Shown: piece after piece, positions 40,244 to 46,433 of the stretch
Numbering within the stretch: the first letter of the stretch is position 1
Layout: each line of letters begins with the position of its first letter
Origin: a virus
Strand: one strand, 5' to 3'
DNA length: 46,433 nucleotides
IMG/VR virus record: IMGVR_UViG_3300033150_000740
Coordinates: 1-46,433 of that record
Notes under the pieces: model-generated
What the model was told of the DNA's origin: nothing
Seen by the model: only the letters and a program-made list of their open reading frames with translations
The model's database searches: none
Program-made: the position numbers and the translations under genes

Positions 40244-41354
40244 ACTTAATTACCTCCACATCGCCAGAAGGCCACTTAACAGTCCAGATCATCGTCCTCC
40301 CGTCCTCAGACAACTTAACATCCTCAATTACACCACCACCTACTTTAATTTTGTTTTCTATGAACCTAACAGTCTCACGTGCTGTTTCGAGTTGTTCATT
40401 TTCAGATAAACCTATCCTTAGCCGTACAGGCTCAGATTTCAGGTAACGTTCTACATCATTCACCCATTTAGGATCTTTAAAATAGAGTTGCCCAGCCACT
40501 TCAGCAAGTGCTTTCTTCCGGCCAACTATTTCGCCAATCGACAGTCCACCAGCCTTTATAACATCTAACAGCCATTTGTGAAAGGACTTCGGCTCCCTAC
40601 CCATTTGACGTTCTTGGGCAACATAGTATTCATAATCCTTTTGATGGATTGTTTTAGCACGATCCAAGAATTGTTCAAAAGAACCTTTGAATCCTTGCTG
40701 AAGGGCATATTCATAGTTCTTGATTGCGTTAGTGCGTTCATCCTTGGTTGCAGTCTTGTACCAATCAAGGAATTCTTTCCTGGTGAGTTTAATATCTGTC
40801 CCAGGAATGGTGACAGATGGAGTTTCACGGCCTATTAGAACGTCGTAATAATCCATTATTTTTTGCTTGTACAAAGCATCTGCAATGTCCCTCAAACGCT
40901 TCCTACCAAACTCTTTAACTGCAAGTGCACCTTGTAATGCCTGGGAAATATCAGCAGTTGTGAGGCCAGCTAGGTCCCCAGGCGAGATGCCACCTAACTG
41001 GCCTTCACTAGGGCGGAGGAAAGATGAAAGCTTAGCTATGTTTTCAGGCTTAGTCCAGTCCACTCCAGAACCACCAGGTAACTGCGAACCTTCAGCAGCT
41101 AACTGCTGTTGAGACTGCATCTTTGGTACTTGAATCTTCGTACCTTTGTTATCGATAGTTATCTTTCCACCCTCTGGCACTTCGCCAGCTAGCATCTTTG
41201 CCAATAACCCCATCATGTTTTGTGCAGCTATATTCTGCTGTGTTATACCACTGATGTTTTGACCTATTGGCCTTCCGGCCGCAATATCAGCACCTGCGCC
41301 GGCTAGGTATTGAAGAAACAATCTGTTTTGTAACAAGTTACTTAACCCATTCAT
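40227..41354 (-). CDS. internal virion protein, unknown
   Basis: 375 residues from the ATG at 41354, which has AGGAGG. The N-terminal part is Gln/Ala/Gly-rich with LAGAGADIAAGRPIGQN and amphipathic helix (QNMMGLLAKMLAGEVPEGG), followed by long charged helices to the end. It sits between two probable ejection proteins and overlaps the polyvalent gene by 17 bases, so it is most likely also a virion core or ejected protein. No catalytic motif seen. Confidence 0.6.
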   Translation of the reverse strand: MNGLSNLLQNRLFLQYLAGAGADIAAGRPIGQNISGITQQNIAAQNMMGLLAKMLAGEVPEGGKITIDNKGTKIQVPKMQSQQQLAAEGSQLPGGSGVDWTKPENIAKLSSFLRPSEGQLGGISPGDLAGLTTADISQALQGALAVKEFGRKRLRDIADALYKQKIMDYYDVLIGRETPSVTIPGTDIKLTRKEFLDWYKTATKDERTNAIKNYEYALQQGFKGSFEQFLDRAKTIHQKDYEYYVAQERQMGREPKSFHKWLLDVIKAGGLSIGEIVGRKKALAEVAGQLYFKDPKWVNDVERYLKSEPVRLRIGLSENEQLETARETVRFIENKIKVGGGVIEDVKLSEDGRTMIWTVKWPSGDVEVIKYDIRP

Positions 41355-41364
41355 CTTTGACCTC

Positions 41365-42294
41365 CTATAGAAATGCAGATGCAGCACCAAGGACTGCTCC
41401 AGCTATCATACCAGTAGGACCTCCGATAGCTCCCTTCGACGCCCCAGCTATCATTGCTCCAGCTGCAGCACCACTCAAGGCGCCACCTATTGCAGATTGC
41501 AGAGTAGACGGTCTTTTAGTTCCAGGATCTACAACACCACCACCTATTGAGGCAAGCAAGTTAGAGCCGTACTGAAAAATACTGAGGTCCCATAGTGCAT
41601 CTTCCTCATCTATTCTCATGTTTATCTCATTTTCTTCCTTCTTAGCAACAATTTTCATTCTGTAAGCCTCCATTAACATTGCAGAGGCAATCCTTTGATA
41701 TTCGAGCTTTAGACCAATAACTTTAATTGCATCATCTGAGAATGCTTCCTTATGCAAGTCAGCGCTGTACTTCGCAATCTGTCGGTCTTGATTTTCCTCA
41801 ATAATCGCCCTTCCAATTGCAAAAGCTGACGAAACGACTGCATTTATGTCTCGCATGCCAGCTTCAAAGCGAGGCAAGATGTCAGATGTTAGTCTTGCAT
41901 CTAGGTCAGCTGCATACTCGTCAACTGCGTCATCTATTCGAGAATCACTCAGGATATTAGATATTAATGTATCGAGTGTAGTACCTGAACTTAGTAAATC
42001 AACCAGAGTTTGTATATCATCAGGAGCGCCAACTATCTCTACAATGTCAGTGTCAGGGTCATATGCACTCTGAGCTGTCCATGGAGAGCTGCCGAGTGCA
42101 GAATTCATCACGTCAGTTATTGATGAAGTTATTGAATCAGCTCCTGAGTTATCTAGCCAGTCCCCATGAATGGTCTTCATGTAGTCTGGATAGTCAACTT
42201 TGCCAGAACCACCTCCTCCGCCTCCACCTCCGCCCTTACACTTCACAAACAATGGTAAGTGATCCTTTCCTATATCTTCAAAGCTCCACCACAT
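41365..42294 (-). CDS. internal virion/ejection protein with glycine-zipper C-terminus
   Basis: 309 residues. Near residue 20 is a run of nine glycines. The middle is helical and acidic. The C-terminal 50 residues form glycine-zipper hydrophobic sequence (GGALSGAAAGAMIAGASKGA) able to insert into membranes, as in T7 gp14/P22-like ejection proteins that build a DNA channel. GGAGG lies six bases before the ATG. Role inferred from composition and gene order. Confidence 0.62.
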   Translation of the reverse strand: MWWSFEDIGKDHLPLFVKCKGGGGGGGGGSGKVDYPDYMKTIHGDWLDNSGADSITSSITDVMNSALGSSPWTAQSAYDPDTDIVEIVGAPDDIQTLVDLLSSGTTLDTLISNILSDSRIDDAVDEYAADLDARLTSDILPRFEAGMRDINAVVSSAFAIGRAIIEENQDRQIAKYSADLHKEAFSDDAIKVIGLKLEYQRIASAMLMEAYRMKIVAKKEENEINMRIDEEDALWDLSIFQYGSNLLASIGGGVVDPGTKRPSTLQSAIGGALSGAAAGAMIAGASKGAIGGPTGMIAGAVLGAASAFL

Positions 42295-42295
42295 T

Positions 42296-42781
42296 CTAGG
42301 CCTCCGCAGTTAGATTGTTTAAATTTTGAACAATCTTATTAACATCAAATGAAAGGAAAGTATATCTAGCCTCTCCTCCCAATTTATTAACTAACTTAAC
42401 AACATAAGGGACATCAGTATAGGCAACAATCTGTGAACACCCACGAGATTTCGCGTATTTAGCAATCGTGAGTAATCCGCCCAACCAACTATCATCACTT
42501 ACTTTGTCGTAGCCATAGAGACAGTACAGCAATAAGTTTCTTGTATCACTTGCATCGTCATAAAGAATCTTTGTTAGCACTATTCCTTCAAACCTATTCT
42601 TTTCACCTTCTTTTGTGTAAGAAGCCCACACTTCTATTCTGCCACTAAGAGCTGCAGCCAAGATACGGTTCATCTTGTCAGGATGTTCACCGACAGTTGG
42701 AGGTAAAGATTGCTCGACGGCGAACTTTATAACGTCCCAGAAGCGAGATATCTGCTCAGGTAATAGTCTAGTCAACATCAT
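42296..42781 (-). CDS. GNAT-like small virion protein
   Basis: 161 residues. The pattern WDVIKFAVEQSLPP, then a beta hairpin (RFEGIVLTKILYDDA) and LLTIAKYAKSRGCSQIVAYT with a final LVNKLGGEARY strand, follows the N-acyltransferase fold seen in some podovirus core proteins. The acetyl-CoA loop (Q/RxxGxG/A) is not evident, so it is probably not an enzyme. A palindrome is translated near the end. The start overlaps the nozzle stop. Confidence 0.5.
   Translation of the reverse strand: MMLTRLLPEQISRFWDVIKFAVEQSLPPTVGEHPDKMNRILAAALSGRIEVWASYTKEGEKNRFEGIVLTKILYDDASDTRNLLLYCLYGYDKVSDDSWLGGLLTIAKYAKSRGCSQIVAYTDVPYVVKLVNKLGGEARYTFLSFDVNKIVQNLNNLTAEA
42312..42336. repeat. dispersed 25-bp palindrome, copy 15
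   Basis: AGATTGTTTAAA, central T, TTTGAACAATCT, identical to the copy at 12554-12578 but translated in a different frame (KIVQNLNN) near the C-terminus of the GNAT-like protein. Confidence 0.92.
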
Positions 42782-44160
42782 TGACCTCTCGGAGGTGGTG
42801 CGTAGATACCTCTTATAAATCTCATATCGGTCATCTTGTAACGTGTCTTTATATAGCCAACTGTGAAGTCATCATCCAGTGAACCGAATGTCAGTCTTAA
42901 TCTAAACATATCACTCGTTGCAACTTTCCTTGCAGAACCACTATCATTCAACCTTGCCAGACCACTTGTCTTCCATCCATTGATTGAGTAGTAATCAACC
43001 GCTACATAACCGTCAGTGTAACCAGATGCATCAGTTTCAACTGTGAACAGGGTTTTCCTTCCACCATAACCGAAGTTGAATAACCAGGTAACTATCAAGT
43101 TATCTACATCATCAACTGAGTCTGGCAATGCATAGGTTTGGTTATTCCTTCTCCACACAGCAGAAGGATGTTGTTTGACTTCTGTCAGTCCATACTTTGA
43201 CAAAAGAAAAGTCTTCGAACTATTACCAATGTAAAAGTCGTTCTCAGATGGATCATAGCATATTATTATGTCTTCACCCGCAAGCTGTTCCATATAATAT
43301 TGATAACCAAGTTCTTTCACACCATTACTAGTTATCTCCCTCAGGATATAATCTTCACCAACAAAAACCTGTCGCCACAAGTTGCCATTGACAGCTCCCC
43401 GATTTACCAGTCCTACATCTAACAACTCTTTAAACCCAAAAGTAGCGGCAGGAGCAGTCACAGGCGTTAACAAGGTTATTCCTTTAGACGAATAACCAAC
43501 CACGTTGTCTCCAAGACGTCTGACATTGTAAACTTCTCCACCAAACGGACAGCGACGATAACCAGCTTCATTTCGTCTATCTGGTGTAAAGTCCATTTCA
43601 CCAATCTTTGACCAAACGTAAAAGGTCTCATCACAGTCGTACCAAGAGCTTACAACACATCCACCTACAGCCTGACCTTTGAAATTGCAGATAGTTCGCA
43701 TCATAGGGATTTTAGAGTGAGAGGTTGTCTCCACCCAGTCACCAATGCTTGGGTCCCAGTAGATCATTATCACTCCATTGGTCATAAAAGCGTATTCGCC
43801 GAAGTCTGCGAGCTCCATCAAGGTGCCAAGACCATAGGTGTGTTCGTCTATGTCGAAGATCAAATTGATAGTTTGATGATCATCACTTACAGAGTAAACC
43901 TTATCGCTGGCATCGAAAGAATCACGGACAACTAAGATGTTGAACTTTTCACCCGTCAAAAACTGCGGAAACGGCCACTCGTAGGAAACATCAAGTGTTG
44001 ATGGCAGAGGATTTTCCAACTCGATGTATGGTTCTAGGCCAACAGCTCCGCATTTGAAACCTCTGCACTCGAGTAGCACCTGTGAGTTAGGCGGCAGCTT
44101 GTTATCTGGACTGAGGCCGTTCTTCAAGGCCTCATCAAATATCAGTTCATATTCTCTCAT
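42778..44160 (-). CDS. tail nozzle/stabilisation protein (P22 gp10 or T7 gp12 type)
   Basis: 460 residues, almost entirely beta, with repeated blades (SHSKIPMMRTICNFKGQAVG, YVWSKIGEMDFTPDRRNEAG, FYIGNSSKTFLLSKYGL) as in the beta-propeller nozzle and hub proteins of short-tailed phages. The N-terminus LIFDEALKNGLSPDNKLPPN is the conserved opening of this group. It lies between small adaptor genes and ejection proteins, the normal podovirus order. Confidence 0.68.
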   Translation of the reverse strand: MREYELIFDEALKNGLSPDNKLPPNSQVLLECRGFKCGAVGLEPYIELENPLPSTLDVSYEWPFPQFLTGEKFNILVVRDSFDASDKVYSVSDDHQTINLIFDIDEHTYGLGTLMELADFGEYAFMTNGVIMIYWDPSIGDWVETTSHSKIPMMRTICNFKGQAVGGCVVSSWYDCDETFYVWSKIGEMDFTPDRRNEAGYRRCPFGGEVYNVRRLGDNVVGYSSKGITLLTPVTAPAATFGFKELLDVGLVNRGAVNGNLWRQVFVGEDYILREITSNGVKELGYQYYMEQLAGEDIIICYDPSENDFYIGNSSKTFLLSKYGLTEVKQHPSAVWRRNNQTYALPDSVDDVDNLIVTWLFNFGYGGRKTLFTVETDASGYTDGYVAVDYYSINGWKTSGLARLNDSGSARKVATSDMFRLRLTFGSLDDDFTVGYIKTRYKMTDMRFIRGIYAPPPRGQ

Positions 44161-44426
44161 CTGGAAACTCCGAATTTTGAAGCTCTAGTGTCAAAGAATG
44201 AACCATTCGGTGCTGAGTGATGTTTCTTTGCCTTGCGATATTTGGCTCTCACAGTTCTCCAGTAAGCAGCACCTGCAACTGCCTCTGGATCATCGGCGCC
44301 TCTTGCAGCTGCAGATCTCTTGATTTTCTCGAATGTAGAAGGTTTCATTATCGACCCTGGTTTTTGCCTGCTTCTCCAGGCCAACATGTCTTTACCTTTT
44401 CTAGGTTTCGGTTTCCCTCTCGGCAT
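44157..44426 (-). CDS. small basic protein with C-terminal HHSA tag (1)
   Basis: 89 residues from the ATG at 44426 with AAGGAG; the GTG just upstream is not preferred. The N-terminus is very basic (MPRGKPKPRKGKDMLAW), followed by a helical middle with ADDPEAVAGAAYWRTVRAKY. The last 20 residues (HHSAPNGSFFDTRASKFG) share a pattern with the next gene's product. Highly basic and in the tail/core module; it may bind DNA or be packaged. Confidence 0.6.
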   Translation of the reverse strand: MPRGKPKPRKGKDMLAWRSRQKPGSIMKPSTFEKIKRSAAARGADDPEAVAGAAYWRTVRAKYRKAKKHHSAPNGSFFDTRASKFGVSR

Positions 44427-44438
44427 CACAGACTCCTT

Positions 44439-44630
44439 TCATAAAAGGTTAAACTTCCTCAAGCGCTCAGTCAGAAACTTGCCATCCTCTGCAGAATGGT
44501 GCCTTTTCTTGCCACTATGCTTTTTTGCCAAGTATGCCTTGTAGGCGCGTTCGCAAGTTTCTTTGTCCTTGTAAACAGGTCCCTTGCGACCTAGTCTATA
44601 TTTCCCTCCTCCGACGGAGTAGCAGGGCAT
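44439..44630 (-). CDS. small basic protein with C-terminal HHSA tag (2)
   Basis: 63 residues after AAGGAGGTCTTACC. Basic, with CERAYKAYLAKKHSGKKR in the middle and HHSAEDGKFLTERLRKFN at the end, matching the end of the neighbouring protein. The N-terminus MPCYSVGGGKYRLG is unlike it. It overlaps the upstream gene by 40 bases. Function unknown. Confidence 0.6.
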   Translation of the reverse strand: MPCYSVGGGKYRLGRKGPVYKDKETCERAYKAYLAKKHSGKKRHHSAEDGKFLTERLRKFNLL

Positions 44631-45100
44631 GGTAAGACCTCCTTACTTGCATTTTCGAGTTCATCAATTAGAAAGCTTTTTATGTCAACTTCTTTCACAG
44701 TAGGTGTCCAAAGGAAAGATACCCAAACTTCATTTATTATTTCCTCAGGATTAACAGGTTTGATCGACACAGTCAGCTGATCACCTGAATCTACATTCAT
44801 ATTTGGATTGGTTAAGATGTTTTTCCTAGCCATAATATAGGACTTCGATTCTTCATGAATATCGTCCTTCAGTTTTATTTCTACCAACATACCGTCTTTG
44901 AGTTTTTTACCAATAACAACTAGGCCCTTTGTTATCTTCCCAGCACAAGGGAACATATAACGTAATACAGGACCACTAACATTGTCTCCAAAGACAGCGT
45001 TAGAAATTGGATATGGAGTAATCATAGCTGAAGCGACTTTTCTTGAACGTCTAGAAAGACGGTTCACTGTCAATTCAAGTTTCTTTATTCTATCTTCCAT
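44591..45100 (-). CDS. virion protein with N-terminal coiled coil, unknown
   Basis: 169 residues. A short coiled coil (MEDRIKKLELTVNRLSRRSR) is followed by beta-rich sequence (GKITKGLVVIGKKLKDGMLV and LTVSIKPVNPEEI). This layout is common in trimeric phage fibre or tail accessory proteins. GAGGTG precedes the ATG. Function inferred only from position. Confidence 0.5.
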   Translation of the reverse strand: MEDRIKKLELTVNRLSRRSRKVASAMITPYPISNAVFGDNVSGPVLRYMFPCAGKITKGLVVIGKKLKDGMLVEIKLKDDIHEESKSYIMARKNILTNPNMNVDSGDQLTVSIKPVNPEEIINEVWVSFLWTPTVKEVDIKSFLIDELENASKEVLPCPATPSEEGNID

Positions 45101-45464
45101 CTACAACACCTCGTTCTATAAAATGATGTTTGCAGTGAGATGCCTTGAACCAATCTATTGAAAAGTTCATAGCATGTTGTGCGTCAAAGTCGGCACATGA
45201 AAAGATGTTAATCATTATCATGTCAAACTTGTCAGAGGTATGAACAGTGATTGATGATGTCAAGATGAATTGGACGGCAGACATTCCTTCGACTACATCG
45301 GGAACCTGGTCAGATGGCAGCTCGTCAGCAGACCAGAAGTAGACCTTGTAAGGTTTCATGTTCAGTAGTGGACACAAGTGCTCAAAATACCTGAGCACAT
45401 TCTCTACAGTAAATTTAACCTTGCAACCATAAAGATCGAGAACCAGTTCACTGCCATACCTCAT
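45090..45464 (-). CDS. S-adenosylmethionine decarboxylase-like protein
   Basis: 124 residues from the ATG at 45464, chosen for GGAGGGCTGAA directly upstream. GMSAVQFILTSSITVHT, then IMINIFSCADFDAQHA and a terminal HHFIERGV, follow the bacterial SpeD/SpeH pattern: the Ser at the self-cleavage site, the His of the IHT motif, the conserved Cys of FTC, and ERG. True enzymes make decarboxylated SAM for polyamine synthesis. Here it sits in the tail module and lacks the E before the cleavage Ser and the WPE after IHT, so it may be a structural derivative. Medium certainty. Confidence 0.55.
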   Translation of the reverse strand: MRYGSELVLDLYGCKVKFTVENVLRYFEHLCPLLNMKPYKVYFWSADELPSDQVPDVVEGMSAVQFILTSSITVHTSDKFDMIMINIFSCADFDAQHAMNFSIDWFKASHCKHHFIERGVVDGR

Positions 45465-45465
45465 T

Positions 45466-46191
45466 TCAGCCCTCCATTTGATCAACTTCGGCAATTAGTT
45501 CTTCAACCAAGTCCATTCCAAGTTGTTTCATTTCAATTAAGATGGCATTAGTCCAGTCGTTTACACCTTGAGTATTTCTGTTAGCGATTTCTACCTGCCT
45601 CATAGCTGCCATTATTAATAACATTGGATGGACTTCTGACCAATAGTTCTTATCTTCATCGTTGACAAGTTCTTGGGAATAGAATAGACCTTTTATTTCG
45701 ACCATAGTTTTGTACTGAACTGGAACGTTCAGCATTATAGTATTGTATTCGTGGGCATTGCCAGAAGGTATATCAACATAGCCGATGAATGCTTCGATCT
45801 CAGTTATGTCTGCGTCCTCAGGAATATAGCGAGTTATACAAGGTGAATAGTAAAGTGGAGTCCCTTCGGTGCGCTCGCTTGGAACGTTAGCTAAGTATCC
45901 AGCAATTAGGTCTTGAAGGTCTTTCTTCTCCAACTGCCAACGACCGTTAGTTGTATCAGCAATCCAGACTTTCTTTATCGCTCTACAATAGGGAAATGAA
46001 GTGCTGAAATGTCCAACTTCAATGAAGCGGAAGCAAGAGGCCCAGGATTTTTGGGTTTCATCTAGACGGTCGAGGAATTTACGACCCTCGTTGATGAAGA
46101 AGTCTGCACCATTGTCAGAGCCGTCCTCGTTCACAAGGTCATAGAGACCACTTAGTTCACGGAACTTCTGTCGGATTTGTAATAGATTCAT
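45466..46191 (-). CDS. head-tail adaptor-like protein
   Basis: 241 residues, helical at both ends with a beta middle. The opening LLQIRQKFRELSGLYDLVN and EGRKFLDRLDETQKSW, and a late MLLIMAAMRQVEIANRNTQG helix, resemble podovirus adaptor proteins (P22 gp4/T7 gp11 role) that join portal and nozzle. It follows capsid in transcription order and precedes the nozzle. The ATG lacks a strong ribosome site and has a palindrome ten bases upstream. Confidence 0.6.
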   Translation of the reverse strand: MNLLQIRQKFRELSGLYDLVNEDGSDNGADFFINEGRKFLDRLDETQKSWASCFRFIEVGHFSTSFPYCRAIKKVWIADTTNGRWQLEKKDLQDLIAGYLANVPSERTEGTPLYYSPCITRYIPEDADITEIEAFIGYVDIPSGNAHEYNTIMLNVPVQYKTMVEIKGLFYSQELVNDEDKNYWSEVHPMLLIMAAMRQVEIANRNTQGVNDWTNAILIEMKQLGMDLVEELIAEVDQMEG

Positions 46192-46200
46192 TTTCGCACC

Positions 46201-46225
46201 AGATAGTTTAAATTTTAAACAATCT
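46201..46225. repeat. dispersed 25-bp palindrome, copy 16
   Basis: AGATAGTTTAAA, central T, TTTAAACAATCT. It lies between the capsid gene hairpin and the adaptor start. Confidence 0.9.
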
Positions 46226-46234
46226 CATTGTTTA

Positions 46235-46265
46235 GTGGGCTGGACACCGAAGTGTCCAAACCCAC
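46235..46265 (-). terminator. strong hairpin after the capsid gene with a UUCG loop
   Basis: On the minus strand GTGGG-TT-GGACAC, loop TTCG, GTGTCC-AG-CCCAC. The loop with its C-G closing pair is the ultra-stable cUUCGg tetraloop. There is no proper U-run on the minus strand, so it may act as a partial terminator or an mRNA end stabiliser that lets capsid mRNA exceed downstream mRNA. Confidence 0.6.
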
Positions 46266-46286
46266 TTTGCCGGCCCAAGTTGGAGG

Positions 46287-46433
46287 TTAGCTAAGTTCAT
46301 TATCCAGGCCAACTCCATTTAGCACTGCGCACTTTTGTGGCAGTCCAAACTCGAGACCAGCTTCGGTTAAGAACTCCTCATTAGTCCCATCGACTCGCCG
46401 CTGTCCATAACCCTCAGGATGTTTCTTCGATGA
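46287..46433 (-). CDS. major capsid protein, C-terminal part (continuation of the gene at 1-1266)
   Basis: Codons from 46433 down repeat those of bases 114-1 and continue past the junction as NGVGLDNELS to a TAA at 46287. This is the true C-terminus of the capsid protein on the circle, not a second gene. Confidence 0.85.
   Translation of the reverse strand, partial: SSKKHPEGYGQRRVDGTNEEFLTEAGLEFGLPQKCAVLNGVGLDNELS
46320..46433. repeat. terminal direct repeat, right copy
   Basis: Identical over 114 bases to 1-114; it marks closure of the circular map. Confidence 0.95.

Noticed and set aside
2506-46225. Palindromes as rho-independent terminators or RNA stem-loops
   Set aside because: They are nearly all A/T with no loop room, no following T-run, and show no compensatory changes between arms; real terminators with GC stems exist elsewhere in the genome.
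1-46433. Integrase, lysogeny repressor or diversity-generating retroelement
   Set aside because: No tyrosine or serine recombinase, CI-like repressor, reverse transcriptase or paired template/variable repeats were found; the Thr/Pro repeats are plain tandem repeats.

Overview
This window is the complete or near-complete genome of a tailed double-stranded DNA bacteriophage. Bases 1-114 recur exactly at 46320-46433, so the unit is about 46,319 bp and closes to a circle (circularly permuted or terminally redundant DNA, cut inside the major capsid gene). Portal, terminase, scaffold, HK97-type capsid, a P22/T7-like tail nozzle and large ejected internal proteins, with no tape measure or sheath gene, point to a podovirus-like virion. 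No integrase or CI-like repressor is visible, so a lytic life style is the simplest reading. Near-consensus sigma-70 promoters (TTGACA-N17-TATAAT) and strong GGAGG ribosome sites show that host RNA polymerase is used. The host cannot be named from the sequence.

Layout. Two divergent transcription units leave a regulatory region at 14.9-16.25 kb. The minus-strand late unit runs from a perfect promoter at 14963-14991 through small terminase, M15 endolysin, 3-TM holin, a glycosyltransferase, a beta-helix spike, large terminase, an XhlA-like lysis protein, fibre-like proteins, portal, scaffold and capsid. It continues across the circle junction (46.3 to 34.8 kb) into adaptor, small basic proteins, nozzle, internal proteins and an 1804-residue polyvalent protein. 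The plus-strand early unit (15.3-34.9 kb) starts with a boxA-like leader, one small gene and a strong terminator, then a noncoding region with heptamer arrays and a large imperfect inverted repeat (candidate origin). Many small early genes follow, then DNA metabolism: ligase, HIRAN protein, PD-(D/E)XK nuclease, TSCPD protein, Sak4-like ATPase, DUF669-like ssDNA-binding protein, dCMP deaminase, a UDP-sulfoquinovose synthase homologue, a ParB-methyltransferase fusion, a UDG-DNA polymerase A fusion split by an intein, and an AAA ATPase. The two units converge and overlap at 34829-34878.

Most striking feature. Sixteen copies of a 25-bp palindrome (half-site AGWTYGTTYAAA around one central W) are scattered over the whole circle, most of them exactly at gene 3' ends and several supplying the stop codon. 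The inner core TGTTTAAA-W-TTTAAACA resembles bacterial parS in its outer arms. The phage encodes one protein that joins a ParB N-domain with intact GERR and ENFFRKD motifs and a KorB-like HTH to a DPPY DNA methyltransferase, and this gene is flanked by two of the palindromes. A phage ParB-clamp/methyltransferase system loaded at dispersed sites is the main hypothesis offered here. It is an inference.

Other points of note: a phage sulfolipid-pathway enzyme, two neighbouring small basic proteins sharing a C-terminal HHSA-x-x-G-x-F tag, an AdoMet-decarboxylase-like gene in the tail module, a spike with an apparent Sec signal peptide, Thr/Pro repeat tails, an A7 frameshift in a small structural gene, and a tRNA-like remnant next to the large terminase.
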